Shown: piece after piece, positions 8,073 through 17,978 of the stretch
How positions within the stretch are numbered: the first letter of the stretch is position 1
How the letters are laid out: the number at the start of each line of letters is the position of its first letter
NCBI RefSeq assembly: GCF_018130065.1
Contig: NZ_JAFCME010000004.1
Coordinates: forward strand, 124,001 to 188,000
DNA: 64,000 nt
DNA from: Bradyrhizobium sp. AUGA SZCCT0158
GTDB lineage: Bacteria; Pseudomonadota; Alphaproteobacteria; Rhizobiales; Xanthobacteraceae
Reading direction: 5' to 3'
Notes under the pieces: model-generated
Told to the model about the DNA's origin: nothing
Database searches by the model: none
Seen by the model: only the letters and a program-made list of their open reading frames with translations
Position numbers and translations under genes: made by a program

Positions 8073-8471
8073 TCACTGGGGAACCGTCTCCTGGTATTGC
8101 GGTAGGCCGTCGTCGAGTCGCACCCAATCGACCTTTTCCGAGACCCAGATGTGCTCGGTCGGCGCAAAGGTGTTGCGGTCGTCGAAGGCGGCAAGCGCGA
8201 CGCCGACCACCGTGCCGTTGGTTCGCCGGGAAAACAGACGGGTGCCGCAGGCCTTGCAGAACATCCGGTCGAGTGCGTCCGAGGATAAATAACCCGCAGT
8301 GTCGCCCTCGACCGTCAGCGCGCGCTGGTCGAACAGCGCGCGGGCAAAGAATGGCGATCCCATCGACTTCTGGCAATTGCGGCAGTGGCAGATCCGGATA
8401 TTGACCGGCTCGCCGTCGGTCTTGAACCGGACCGCGCCGCACAGGCATCCGCCTTCCCGGATCGTGCCCAT
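8073..8471 (-). CDS. GFA-family zinc protein
   Basis: A 132-residue protein of the glutathione-dependent formaldehyde-activating enzyme (Gfa/CENP-V) fold. It has the three zinc motifs: GGCLCGAVRF, ICHCRNCQKS and FCKACGTRLF. The family binds one or two zinc ions; most members are of unknown function, so formaldehyde activation should not be assumed. Its ATG overlaps the end of the SDR gene almost completely (TGA, one base, ATG), so the two are translationally coupled and probably act in the same context. Confidence 0.88.
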   Translation of the reverse strand: MGTIREGGCLCGAVRFKTDGEPVNIRICHCRNCQKSMGSPFFARALFDQRALTVEGDTAGYLSSDALDRMFCKACGTRLFSRRTNGTVVGVALAAFDDRNTFAPTEHIWVSEKVDWVRLDDGLPQYQETVPQ

Positions 8472-8472
8472 T

Positions 8473-9219
8473 TCAATAGGTGGCCCGGCCGCCGGAAATA
8501 TCGAACACGGCGCCGGTTGAGAACGCGCAGTCTTCCGACGCCAGCCACGCCACCATCGACGCTAACTCCTGCACCAGCAAGAAGCGGGCTTTCGGGATTT
8601 TCGCCAGCATGAAATCGATGTGCTGCTGCGTCATCTGATCGAAGATCGCGGTCTTCGCGGCCGCCGGCGTCACGGCGTTGACGAGAATATCGTGCGCCGC
8701 CAGCTCCTTGCCGAGCGATTTAGTCAACGCGATTACACCGGCCTTGGACGCCGAATAATGCGCGGCGTTCGGATTACCTTCCTTGCCGGCGATCGAGGCG
8801 ATGTTGACGATACGGCCGTATTTGTTGGCGAGCATCGCCGGCACCACGGCCTTGCAGCAGATGAAGGGACCGTCGAGGTTGATGGCCATCACCTTGCGCC
8901 AGTCTCCGAGGTCCATCTCCCAGACGGTCTTGTTGGCACCGGTGATGCCGGCATTGTTGACGAGGATGTCGATCTTGCCGAACGCTTTCAGCGTCGCCTC
9001 GCGTGCGCTTTCGACGGCGGCCAGATCCGAAACGTCGACCTTGAATGCCCTGACATTGTCGCCGATTTCCTTGGCCGTCTTTTCCGCGAACGGCAGGTCG
9101 TTGTCCCAGATCGCGACTTTCGCGCCGGACGCCACGAAGCGTTCGGTGATCGCGCGGCCAAAGCCCTGCGCGCCGCCGGTGACGACGGCGCAGCGGCCGT
9201 TCAGATCGATCTTGTTCAT
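8473..9219 (-). CDS. SDR family NAD(P)-dependent dehydrogenase
   Basis: A 248-residue classical short-chain dehydrogenase. The cofactor motif is TGGAQGFGRAI, the structural NNAGI motif is present, and the catalytic Tyr-Lys are in YSASKAG with Ser in IASIAGKE. Asp in IWDNDL after the second beta strand favours NAD over NADP. It is the second of two adjacent SDR genes downstream of the sugar-acid dehydratase, so oxidation of a sugar, lactone precursor or 2-keto-3-deoxy acid is the likely job. The substrate is not determined by the sequence. Spacing to the next gene upstream is 26 bases. Confidence 0.85.
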   Translation of the reverse strand: MNKIDLNGRCAVVTGGAQGFGRAITERFVASGAKVAIWDNDLPFAEKTAKEIGDNVRAFKVDVSDLAAVESAREATLKAFGKIDILVNNAGITGANKTVWEMDLGDWRKVMAINLDGPFICCKAVVPAMLANKYGRIVNIASIAGKEGNPNAAHYSASKAGVIALTKSLGKELAAHDILVNAVTPAAAKTAIFDQMTQQHIDFMLAKIPKARFLLVQELASMVAWLASEDCAFSTGAVFDISGGRATY

Positions 9220-9245
9220 ACCGGAATCCCTTGATCGCGTGGCCG

Positions 9246-9977
9246 TTAGAGCATGTAGCCGCCATCGACGACGAGGTCGACGCCGGTGGTGAATGCGCTT
9301 TCGTCGCTCCCAAGATAGATCGCCATGGCCGCGATTTCCTCTGCGGTACCGAGGCGGCCCATCTTCTGGCGGGCAACGAACTTCTCGCGTCCATCCGGGC
9401 CGGCGGCGGCCGCGCGATCGAGCATCGAAGGCGTCTCCACGGTGCCGGGGCAGATGCTGTTGCAGCGGATGCCCTGATTGATGAAGTCGAGCGCCACCGC
9501 GCGCGTGAGCAGCGAAACCGCCGCCTTGGACGCACTATAGACATAACGGTTGGCCGGTGGCCGCAGCGCCGCGCAGGACGAGATGTTGACGATGCTGCCG
9601 CCGCCGCCCGCGATCATGGACGGCAGAAACGCCTTGATGGTCCGGTGCATGGATTTGACGTTGAGGTCGAACGAGAAATCCCAGTCTTCTTCCGAACACT
9701 CCATGATGGTTCCGTGGTGCACGAAGCCCGCGGCGTTGAGCAGGATGTCGATCTTTCCAACGCGCTTGGCGAAAGCGTTCACATCGGCGGTGCTGCGAAC
9801 GTCGAGCCGTGCCGTCTCGGCAATGCCTTCCTTGCCGAGGGTGGCGATGCCGCTTTCATTGATGTCGGTGGCGATGACGGTGGCGCCTTCACGCGCGAAT
9901 GCAATTGCGCAGGCACGCCCGATGCCCGCCGCCGCGGCGGTGACGACAGCGCGCTTTCCCTTCAGTCGATCAGACAT
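9246..9977 (-). CDS. SDR dehydrogenase, 2-keto-3-deoxy-fuconate dehydrogenase/BDH2-like
   Basis: A 243-residue SDR. Cofactor motif TAAAAGIGRACA, Asp in VIATDINESG (NAD preference), NAAGFVHHGTI in place of NNAG, and catalytic YSASKAA. The sequences AGFVHHGTI, DWDFSFDLNVKSM and INQGIRCNSICPGTVETPS closely follow the DHRS6/BDH2 type, a group that also contains bacterial 2-keto-3-deoxy-L-fuconate dehydrogenases. With the dehydratase upstream, oxidation of a 2-keto-3-deoxy sugar acid is the most reasonable role. It has a good AAGGAAG ribosome site. It is read with its neighbours from 11917 down to about 8073. Confidence 0.85.
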   Translation of the reverse strand: MSDRLKGKRAVVTAAAAGIGRACAIAFAREGATVIATDINESGIATLGKEGIAETARLDVRSTADVNAFAKRVGKIDILLNAAGFVHHGTIMECSEEDWDFSFDLNVKSMHRTIKAFLPSMIAGGGGSIVNISSCAALRPPANRYVYSASKAAVSLLTRAVALDFINQGIRCNSICPGTVETPSMLDRAAAAGPDGREKFVARQKMGRLGTAEEIAAMAIYLGSDESAFTTGVDLVVDGGYML

Positions 9978-10015
9978 CTTCTTCTTCCTTTGAACCTTAG
10001 CGAATTATCTTCGGT

Positions 10016-10088
10016 GTCATACGCGGGCTTGACCCGCGTATCCATCTTCTCAAGAGGGATGGATTGCCGGGTCAAGCCCGGCAATGAC
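10016..10088. repeat. Palindromic intergenic repeat, CATTGCCGGGC type
   Basis: Two imperfect hairpins face each other: GCGGGCTTGACCCGC and GCCGGGTCAAGCCCGGC, flanked by GTCAT and ATGAC. The element sits between the dehydratase and SDR genes of one operon, so it would be transcribed. Related elements lie at 50728 and 56216. Confidence 0.8.
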
Positions 10089-10096
10089 ATTGCAGC

Positions 10097-11917
10097 TTAA
10101 TGATTATCCCGCGCCACACCGACCGTGCCGGCGATGTCCTGATAGCGCGTCGCGAACTCCATGCAGGCGCCGGTGGCTTGCTGGCCGACGGTCGAGCGAT
10201 AGAGTTCCTGCCACGGCGTCTGGTTGGCCGGATATTTGAACCCGCCATTGGCCTTGAGATCGGCATGGCGCTGCTTCAATTCGGCGTCCGGGATCAGGAT
10301 ATTGGCGGAGCCCTTGTTGAGGTCGATGCGAACCTTGTCGCCGGTCCTAAGCACCGCAAGCCCGCCATTGGCGGCGGCCTCCGGCGTGGCGTTGAGGATC
10401 GACGGAGAGCCCGAGGTGCCGGACTGCCGGCCGTCGCCGATGCAGGGCAGGGACAGGATGCCCCGTTTGATCAGCGCCGCCGGCGGCTGCATGTTCACGA
10501 CCTCGGCGCCGCCGGGATAGCCGATCGGACCGGTGCCGCGCACGAACAGGACGCAGTGCTCGTCGATATTGAGCGCGGGATCGTCGATCCGGTCATGATA
10601 GTCCTCGGGACCCTCGAACACGATGGCCCGGCCTTCGAAGGCGTTGGGATCCTTCGGATTGACCAGATAGCGGTCGCGGAATTCCTTGGAGATCACGCTG
10701 GTCTTCATGATCGCGGAATCAAACAGATTGCCGCGCAGCACCAGGAAGCCGGCGTCCTTCACCAGCGGCTTGTCATAGCTCCAGATCACGTCGCCATCGG
10801 GCTTGGCCGCCTCGCGGCAATTCTCACCCATGGTGCGGCCGTTGACGGTCTTGGCGTCCTCGTGGATGCGCTTGTGCGCCATCAATTCGCGTACCACGGC
10901 GGGCAGACCGCCGGCGCGGTGGTATTCCTCGCCGAGATAGAAGCCGGCCGGCTGCATGTTCACCATCAAGGGAACGTCGTGGCCATGCTTCTGCCAGTCG
11001 TCGATCGACAATTCGACGCCGATATGGCGCGCCAGGGCGTTGATATGGATCGGCGCGTTGGTCGAGCCGCCGATCGCCGAATTCACCACGATGCAGTTCT
11101 CGAACGCCTTGCGGGTCAGGATGTCGGACGGCTTGAGATCCTCCCAGACCATCTCGACGATACGCTTGCCGGTCTCGTAGGCGATCTGGCCGCGCTCGCG
11201 ATAGGGCGCGGGGATCGCCGCACAGCCCGGCAGCGACATGCCGAGCGCTTCCGCCAGCGAATTCATGGTGGAGGCCGTGCCCATGGTGTTGCAATGGCCG
11301 ACTGAGGGCGCGGAGGAGGCCACGATATTCATGAACTGCTCGTAGTCGATGTCGCCGGCGGCCAGTTCTTCGCGCGCCTTCCAGACCACGGTGCCCGAAC
11401 CCGTGCGCTTGCCCTGATGCCAGCCGTTGAGCATCGGGCCGCCCGAGAGCACGATAGCGGGCAGATTGACGGTCGCGGCCGCCATCAGGCACGCCGGGGT
11501 GGTCTTGTCGCAGCCGGTGGTCAGCACCACACCATCGAGCGGATAGCCGAACAGGATTTCGACCAACCCGAGATAGGCGAGGTTGCGGTCGAGCGCCGCG
11601 GTCGGGCGCTTGCCGGTTTCCTGGATCGGATGCACCGGGAATTCCATCGCAATCCCGCCGGCCATACGGATGCCCTCGCGCACCCGGTGCGCCAGTTCGA
11701 GATGGTGGCGGTTGCACGGCGATAGATCGTTGCCGGTCTGCGCGATGCCGATGATCGGCTTGCCGGACTGCAGTTCTTCCCGGGTCAGGCCGTAATTCAG
11801 ATAGCGCTCCAGATAGAGCGCGGTCATCCCCGGATTGTGCGGGTTGTCAAACCACTCGAGGGAACGAAGCCTCCGTCCCTTGCCATTGCTGGCACCATTG
11901 TTGTCATTTTTTTTCAT
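10097..11917 (-). CDS. Sugar-acid dehydratase, IlvD/Edd family (xylonate dehydratase-like)
   Basis: A 606-residue iron-sulfur dehydratase that converts an aldonic acid to its 2-keto-3-deoxy acid. The three cluster Cys are visible: C68 in SPCNRH, C136 in [10 protein letters not shown], and C209 in VGHCNTMG. The sequence resembles Caulobacter XylD more than IlvD or phosphogluconate dehydratase ([10 protein letters not shown] near the start; TPWQELYR and [10 protein letters not shown] near the end). Substrate could be D-xylonate, L-arabonate, D-galactonate or similar. A strong GGAGGAACC site precedes ATG 11917. The extra N-terminal 16 residues are Asn/Lys-rich. It leads the dehydrogenase operon and has a candidate LacI-type operator upstream at 12069. 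Confidence 0.9.
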   Translation of the reverse strand: MKKNDNNGASNGKGRRLRSLEWFDNPHNPGMTALYLERYLNYGLTREELQSGKPIIGIAQTGNDLSPCNRHHLELAHRVREGIRMAGGIAMEFPVHPIQETGKRPTAALDRNLAYLGLVEILFGYPLDGVVLTTGCDKTTPACLMAAATVNLPAIVLSGGPMLNGWHQGKRTGSGTVVWKAREELAAGDIDYEQFMNIVASSAPSVGHCNTMGTASTMNSLAEALGMSLPGCAAIPAPYRERGQIAYETGKRIVEMVWEDLKPSDILTRKAFENCIVVNSAIGGSTNAPIHINALARHIGVELSIDDWQKHGHDVPLMVNMQPAGFYLGEEYHRAGGLPAVVRELMAHKRIHEDAKTVNGRTMGENCREAAKPDGDVIWSYDKPLVKDAGFLVLRGNLFDSAIMKTSVISKEFRDRYLVNPKDPNAFEGRAIVFEGPEDYHDRIDDPALNIDEHCVLFVRGTGPIGYPGGAEVVNMQPPAALIKRGILSLPCIGDGRQSGTSGSPSILNATPEAAANGGLAVLRTGDKVRIDLNKGSANILIPDAELKQRHADLKANGGFKYPANQTPWQELYRSTVGQQATGACMEFATRYQDIAGTVGVARDNH

Positions 11918-12068
11918 TGGTTCCTCCCGCGCTGCAAACTGTCTCGAAATTCTCTTGGGCGGCTCTCATCACGGCAGCGATTTCCACCATGCTCAAAATT
12001 TCATCCGCTGCAAACGCGGCCGCGCATCCAATTCATGACTCGCTTGTTCGATTCTAGTTCGCGCCAAA

Positions 12069-12082
12069 AGACAGCGCTACCA
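12069..12082 (-). promoter_or_regulatory. Candidate LacI-family operator upstream of the dehydratase
   Basis: On the minus strand the site reads TGGTAGCGCTGTCT. It is nearly identical to the site at 13196-13209 and, apart from its last base, fits the general LacI-family form TGnTAnCGnTnnCA. It lies about 150 bases upstream of the dehydratase ATG, in the gap between the regulator gene and its probable target. Sequence match only; binding is inferred. Confidence 0.55.
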
Positions 12083-12121
12083 TTTTCTATGCAACCCCGC
12101 ATGAGCCCCGCGAAACAAGGC

Positions 12122-13153
12122 TCAAGCCGTCTGCGGCGTCGAACTTTCGCGGATCATGAGTTGAAAACCAAGGTCGAGGACCGGTTCCCGCGGCCGGCGA
12201 CCCTCGATCGCGTCGATCACCATGGTGATGGCGTGGCGGCCCATCTCGTAGCGGTTGGTGCGCACGCTGGTGAGGGAAGGGACGGCGGAAGCCATAAATT
12301 CCAGATCGTTGAAGCCGACAATCGCCATCTCGCCGGGAACGGATATCTGGCGGCGTTGGCATTCGAACAGCACGCCGAGCGCAAGGTCATCATTGACGCA
12401 GAATACCGCGTCGATATCCGGCGTCTTTGCAATGAGATCGGCGAACAGCGTACCGCCAAGTGTCACGGTGGTCGGCACCGTCGTTGTGACGACGAGGTTT
12501 GGATCGAACAGCGAGGCCGCCTTCATGGCGTCGCGATAGCCGTCGAACCGCCGCTGGACGCGGGGATCCATCCGCGCGCCGAGGAAGCCGATGCGCCGGC
12601 GCCCTTGCTCGAGAATATGCGAAATGGCTGCAAAACCGGCATCATAATGCGAAAAGCCGATCATCATGTCGACCGGGCTGTCGCCGATCTCCATGATCTG
12701 CGCGACCGGGCAATCCATGGTCTCCAGGATGGCGCGGGATTCCGCGGTCTGGTTGATGCCGGTCACGATCAATCCGGCCGGCTTCTGCGCCCGGAACAGC
12801 CGCAACATCTTCTCTTCCTGCAGGATGCTGTAGCGCGTATTGGTCAACTGGATGCTGTAGCGGCTCTGCTCGGATGAATCGTAAATGCCACGCAAGACGT
12901 CGGCGAACACGCTGTTGGTCAAAGACGGAATCACGACGCCGATGACTTCGGTGCGATGCGAGGCCAGCGCGCGCGCCGCCAGATTGGGCACATAGCCCAG
13001 TTCCTTTACGGCGCTGTCGACGCGTTCGCGTTTGGCGAGCGATAGCGCATCCGGGTTTCTGAAGAAGCGGGATGCGGTGATTGGCGACACGCCAGCCAGC
13101 TTGGCGACCTCGGTGAGGCGGATTTTGCCAGACTTCGTCGGTTTTCGTGCCAT
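12122..13153 (-). CDS. LacI/GntR-type transcriptional regulator
   Basis: A 343-residue LacI-family repressor. The N-terminal helix-turn-helix is VAKLAGVSPITASRFFRNPD, followed by the hinge region LGYVPNLAARALAS and a type I periplasmic-binding-fold effector domain (VIGVVIPSLTNSVF; AVFCVNDDLALG; VGFNDLE). It lies between the dehydratase operon on its own strand and the divergent sugar ABC operon. Matching 14-bp sites occur in both flanking gaps, so it most likely controls both. The effector would be a sugar or sugar acid, not identifiable from the sequence. Confidence 0.92.
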   Translation of the reverse strand: MARKPTKSGKIRLTEVAKLAGVSPITASRFFRNPDALSLAKRERVDSAVKELGYVPNLAARALASHRTEVIGVVIPSLTNSVFADVLRGIYDSSEQSRYSIQLTNTRYSILQEEKMLRLFRAQKPAGLIVTGINQTAESRAILETMDCPVAQIMEIGDSPVDMMIGFSHYDAGFAAISHILEQGRRRIGFLGARMDPRVQRRFDGYRDAMKAASLFDPNLVVTTTVPTTVTLGGTLFADLIAKTPDIDAVFCVNDDLALGVLFECQRRQISVPGEMAIVGFNDLEFMASAVPSLTSVRTNRYEMGRHAITMVIDAIEGRRPREPVLDLGFQLMIRESSTPQTA

Positions 13154-13195
13154 TCCGCGCTCTTACCATAAGAAACTAGACAAATGAACAATTAT

Positions 13196-13209
13196 TGACA
13201 GCGCTACCA
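13196..13209 (-). promoter_or_regulatory. Candidate LacI-family operator in the divergent promoter region
   Basis: The minus strand reads TGGTAGCGCTGTCA, an exact fit to TGnTAnCGnTnnCA centred on AGCGCT. It lies 43 bases upstream of the regulator ATG and about 145 bases upstream of the ABC ATPase ATG, so it could serve autoregulation and transporter control. It matches the 12069 site at 13 of 14 positions. Confidence 0.6.
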
Positions 13210-13352
13210 TCGCATTGCTAAAAACCGCCAAACTGCGGATGATAATGCTTGGCTGAATTCGGCTGGATGGCATTAGAGTCGAACAAGACAGCGTGGCGCC
13301 GATCTTACATCCGATGGCGTCAGAAAACAGAAATTGAGGGGAGAGAAGTCCG

Positions 13353-14420
<1,068 letters not shown>

Positions 14421-14460
14421 AAAACATAATCAAAATCAAATTCACAGGGGAGGATCTACC

Positions 14461-15780
14461 ATGCACGATTTTACTCGCCGCTCGCTGCTTCAAGGCAGCA
14501 CTGCGCTGGCCGCGGCTGGCGCGCTGACCGGGCCTGCACTGCTGGATTTCGCCAAGGCCTGGGCGCAAGCCTCGCCGTGGAAAGCGGAGCCGGGCGCCAA
14601 GCTGACGGTGATGCGCTGGAAGCGTTTCGTGCCGGCGGAAGACGATGCCTTCAACGCCATGGTCGCCGCCTTCAAAGCCGCGACCGGCACCGAGATGAAC
14701 GTGTTCAGCGAGTCCTTTGAGGACGTGCAGCCGAAGGCGTCCGTCGCTGCGAATACCGGTTCCGGACTGGATGTCGTCTGGGGCCTGCATACGCTGCCGC
14801 AGCTGTTCCCGACCCAGGTGATGCCGCTGAACGATGTCGCCGATTATCTCGGCAAGAAATACGGCGGGTGGACCGAAGCCGCGGCTATTACCTGTAAGCA
14901 GGGCAACAACTGGCTGGGTATCCCGGTCGCCACCATCGGCGGCTACATGACCTACCGAAAGTCTGCCGTGGACAAAGCGGGCTTCAGCGAGTTTCCCAAG
15001 GACTTCCCCGGCTTCCTTGAACTGTGCAAGGCGCTCAAGAAAAACAATACCCCGGCGGGCTTCGCGCTCGGCCATGCGACCGGCGACGCCAATGGCTGGC
15101 TGCACTGGATCCTTTGGGGTCACGGCGCCTATACCGTCGACAAGAGCGACAAGGTGATCATCAACTCGCCGGAGACCCTGAAGGCGCTGGAATACACCAA
15201 GGCGCTTTCGGAAACCTTCATTCCGGGTGCAGCGTCGTGGAACGATGGTTCCAATAACAAGGCGTACCTCTCGGGCGAACTCTATGTCACCGCCAACGGC
15301 ATCTCGATCTATGTCGCGGCCAAGGATGACCCGACCAAGAAAGAGCTCACCGAGGACACCTATCACGCGCTGTATCCGGTCGGTCCGATCGGCAAGCCGA
15401 CTGAACTTCAGCTGTGCGTCCCGATCCTGGCGTTCAAATTCACGAAGTATCCGAACGCTGCCAAGGCCTTCATCGCCTTCATGCTGGAAAAGGAAAACTA
15501 CGACAAGTGGCTGACCGGCGCGCGCGGTTATCTGACCCACACGCTCAACGCCTACGACAACTCGCCGGTCTGGACGGCAGATCCGAAGAACGCGGTGTTT
15601 GGCCAGGCCAGCAAGCGCGCGCTTCCGGCTTCCGGCATCGGTACGCCCGGCGAGAAGGCGGCGACCGCGATCGCCGACTTCCTGGTGGTCGATATGTTCG
15701 CGAACTATTGCACCGGCCGTGAGACCGCCGCCGGTGCGATTGCGATCGCCGAACGGCAGCTGAAGCGCATCTATCGCTGA
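14461..15780 (+). CDS. Sugar ABC transporter solute-binding protein, Tat-exported
   Basis: A 439-residue periplasmic binding protein of the MalE-like cluster. The N-terminus has a twin-arginine motif, TRRSLLQGS, followed by an Ala-rich hydrophobic stretch and an FAKAWAQAS cleavage region, so export is probably through Tat in folded form. GGGGAGG precedes ATG 14461. Trp- and aromatic-rich segments (WLHWILWGHGAYT; YEWL-type loops are in the permease) fit a carbohydrate ligand. It is followed by a hairpin at 15792 that may stabilise the upstream mRNA and raise binding-protein yield over the permeases. Confidence 0.9.
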   Translation: MHDFTRRSLLQGSTALAAAGALTGPALLDFAKAWAQASPWKAEPGAKLTVMRWKRFVPAEDDAFNAMVAAFKAATGTEMNVFSESFEDVQPKASVAANTGSGLDVVWGLHTLPQLFPTQVMPLNDVADYLGKKYGGWTEAAAITCKQGNNWLGIPVATIGGYMTYRKSAVDKAGFSEFPKDFPGFLELCKALKKNNTPAGFALGHATGDANGWLHWILWGHGAYTVDKSDKVIINSPETLKALEYTKALSETFIPGAASWNDGSNNKAYLSGELYVTANGISIYVAAKDDPTKKELTEDTYHALYPVGPIGKPTELQLCVPILAFKFTKYPNAAKAFIAFMLEKENYDKWLTGARGYLTHTLNAYDNSPVWTADPKNAVFGQASKRALPASGIGTPGEKAATAIADFLVVDMFANYCTGRETAAGAIAIAERQLKRIYR

Positions 15781-15791
15781 TGAGAACAGCT

Positions 15792-15817
15792 ACGGGCGGC
15801 ACGCAAATGCCGCCCGT
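15792..15817 (+). promoter_or_regulatory. Intercistronic hairpin after the binding-protein gene
   Basis: A perfect 10-bp stem ACGGGCGGCA / TGCCGCCCGT with a 6-base loop starts 12 bases past the stop codon. It has no T-run, so it is more likely an mRNA-stabilising or partial-attenuation element, as known between malE and malF, than a full terminator. Confidence 0.7.
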
Positions 15818-15885
15818 AGTTGCCGGATGCTTCGCTATCGAGGACGAGACGGCGCCACGGCCGTTACACTTGCGGGATTTTGTCA

Positions 15886-16845
15886 ATGGCTGACGTCGCC
15901 CTCCAACCCCGGACTGCCAGACGGCCGATTCGCGAGGCGTCGAGGTGGGACCTGATCAAGGCCAACCGCAACTATCTCGGCTTCTGGTTCATGCTGCCCG
16001 CGATGGTGTTCCTGGTTCTGTTCCTGGCTTATCCGCTGGGGTTGGGAATCTGGATTTCGTTCACCGACGCGCGCATCGGCAGGCCCGGCGCGTTCGTTGG
16101 CCTGGAAAACTATGAGTGGCTGTGGGGCGACTCGATCTTCTGGCTGTCGGTATTCAACACGCTGCTCTACACATCCGTCGCCAGCGTCATCAAGTTCGCG
16201 ATCGGTCTTTATCTCGCGCTGCTGCTCAACGAGAACATGCCGTTCAAGGCCATGCTGCGAGCCTTGGTGCTGATCCCCTTCATCGTGCCGACGGTGCTGT
16301 CGGCGCTGGCGTTCTGGTGGATCTTCGATTCGCAGTTCTCGATCATTTCCTGGTCGCTGAAGCAGATGGGACTGATCACCGACAATATCAATTTCCTCGG
16401 CGATGTGACCTGGGCGCGGATCTGCGTGATCTTCGCCAACATCTGGCGCGGCGTTCCCTTCGTTGCGATCACGCTGCTGGCCGGCCTGCAGACGGTGTCA
16501 CCGTCGCTTTACGAAGCCGCGACGCTCGATGGCGCGACCAGCTGGCAGCGGTTCCGGTTCATCACCTATCCGCTGCTGACGCCGATCATTGCCGTCGTGA
16601 TGACCTTCTCGGTGCTGTTCACGTTCACCGATTTCCAGTTGATCTGGGCGATGACGCGCGGCGGTCCGGTCAATGCTACGCACTTGATGGCGACGCTGTC
16701 CTATCAGCGGGCGATCATCGGCGGCGTTCTCGGTGAGGGGGCCGCGATCTCGAATGCGATGATTCCGTTCCTGCTGGCGGCGATCATGGTCTCCTGGTTC
16801 GGACTGCAGCGCCGCAAGTGGCAGCAAGGTGAAAACAATGACTGA
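15886..16845 (+). CDS. Sugar ABC transporter permease 1 (MalF/UgpA type)
   Basis: A 319-residue inner-membrane permease with about six helices, for example FWFMLPAMVFLVLFLAYPL near the N-terminus. The EAA loop that contacts the ATPase is EAATLDGATSWQRFRFITYP, with the conserved Gly. ATG 15886 is preferred; a TTG 66 bases upstream would add residues with no family resemblance. It overlaps the next permease gene by eight bases. It forms the pore with permease 2. Confidence 0.9.
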   Translation: MADVALQPRTARRPIREASRWDLIKANRNYLGFWFMLPAMVFLVLFLAYPLGLGIWISFTDARIGRPGAFVGLENYEWLWGDSIFWLSVFNTLLYTSVASVIKFAIGLYLALLLNENMPFKAMLRALVLIPFIVPTVLSALAFWWIFDSQFSIISWSLKQMGLITDNINFLGDVTWARICVIFANIWRGVPFVAITLLAGLQTVSPSLYEAATLDGATSWQRFRFITYPLLTPIIAVVMTFSVLFTFTDFQLIWAMTRGGPVNATHLMATLSYQRAIIGGVLGEGAAISNAMIPFLLAAIMVSWFGLQRRKWQQGENND

Positions 16846-17773
16846 TCTGCCCACACAGAGGCTCGACCTCAAAGGGGTGTTGTCGGGATCGTCGCGAACG
16901 GCGGCTGCCGACGATCATTCCGTCGGCATGAGCTATCTGGAGTCGCTGCCGCGGCGCTTGGTGACGCTTTATATGCCGCTGGGGATCATCGTCGTCGTGC
17001 TGCTGTTCCCGTTCTACTGGATGGCGCTCACCGCCATCAAGCCGGACGAGCAGTTGCTCGACCTCAATACGTACAATCCGTTCTGGACCTGGAATCCGAC
17101 GTTCAAGCACATCTACAAGCTGCTGTTCGGAAGCTACTATCCGCTTTGGCTGTGGAACACGATGTATGTGGCGGTCTGCTCGACCGTGCTGTCGATCTTC
17201 GCCAGCGTGCTGGCGGCCTACGCCATCGTGCGGCTGCGCTATCGCGGCGCGCAGTGGGTTGGCGGGCTGATCTTCCTGTCCTATCTGGTGCCGCCCTCGA
17301 TCCTGTTCATTCCGCTCGCGACCGTGGTGTTCCAATATGGGCTGTTCGACACGCCGTTCGCGCTGATCCTGACCTATCCGACCATCCTGATCCCGTTCTC
17401 GACCTGGCTGTTGATGGGCTATTTCAAGACCATCCCGTTCGAGCTGGAAGAGTGCGCGCTGATCGACGGCGCCAGCCGATGGCAGATCCTGACCAAGATC
17501 GTGCTGCCGCTGGCGATCCCGGGATTGATCTCGGCCTTCATCTTCTGCTTCACGCTGTGCTGGAACGAGTTCATCTACGCGCTGACCTTCCTGACTTCGG
17601 TGCAGAACAAGACGGTGCCGGTGGCGATCGTCAACGAATTCGTCGATGGCGACGTCTATCGCTGGGGATCGTTGATGGCCGGTGCGCTGGCGGGCTCGCT
17701 GCCGCTGGTTATCCTTTACGCCTTCTTCGTCGAGCATTATGTGTCGGCCATGACGGGAGCCGTGAAAGAGTGA
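16838..17773 (+). CDS. Sugar ABC transporter permease 2 (MalG/UgpE type)
   Basis: A 311-residue permease with about six helices and the EAA-type loop EECALIDGASRWQILTKIVLP. ATG 16838 has AAGGTG upstream; a GTG at 16829 in the same frame is the alternative. A hydrophilic N-terminal extension of about 40 residues precedes the first helix (LGIIVVVLLFPFYWMALTAI). It is the last transporter gene before a palindromic repeat; the sugar-acid enzymes at 17979-20599 follow on the same strand. Confidence 0.9.
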   Translation: MTDLPTQRLDLKGVLSGSSRTAAADDHSVGMSYLESLPRRLVTLYMPLGIIVVVLLFPFYWMALTAIKPDEQLLDLNTYNPFWTWNPTFKHIYKLLFGSYYPLWLWNTMYVAVCSTVLSIFASVLAAYAIVRLRYRGAQWVGGLIFLSYLVPPSILFIPLATVVFQYGLFDTPFALILTYPTILIPFSTWLLMGYFKTIPFELEECALIDGASRWQILTKIVLPLAIPGLISAFIFCFTLCWNEFIYALTFLTSVQNKTVPVAIVNEFVDGDVYRWGSLMAGALAGSLPLVILYAFFVEHYVSAMTGAVKE

Positions 17774-17813
17774 GCACGCAGGCCGGAAGCAAGAACTAAC
17801 AAAAGCCATCGCT

Positions 17814-17955
17814 GTCGTCCCGGCCTAGGGCGCAATTGCGCTCCGGAGCAGGGACCCATAACCACCGGCAGCAATCGTTGAAACGAAGTCGTCAACCATT
17901 TCGTCTCAGTCACATCGGCCGCGGCGTATGGGTCCCGGCTCGAGGCCGGGACGAC
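17814..17955. repeat. Palindromic intergenic repeat, GTCGTCCCGG type, long form
   Basis: The outer arms GTCGTCCCGGCC and GGCCGGGACGAC, each followed inward by GGGACCCATA / TATGGGTCCC, enclose about 90 bases of unique DNA. The left arm also carries GCGCAATTGCGC, which links it to the short form at 4910. It lies between the transporter operon and the enzyme genes and may weaken read-through. Confidence 0.85.
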
Positions 17956-17978
17956 CAATAATGAAAAAGGAGTAGGTC

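Noticed and set aside
10100..11305. 401-codon + strand frame opposite the dehydratase
   Set aside because: It is a shadow of the IlvD/Edd gene, whose cluster Cys residues and ribosome site are clear.
16784..17809. 341-codon minus-strand frame over the permease gene
   Set aside because: Composition is Arg/Gln/Asp-rich, antisense to membrane helices; typical shadow.
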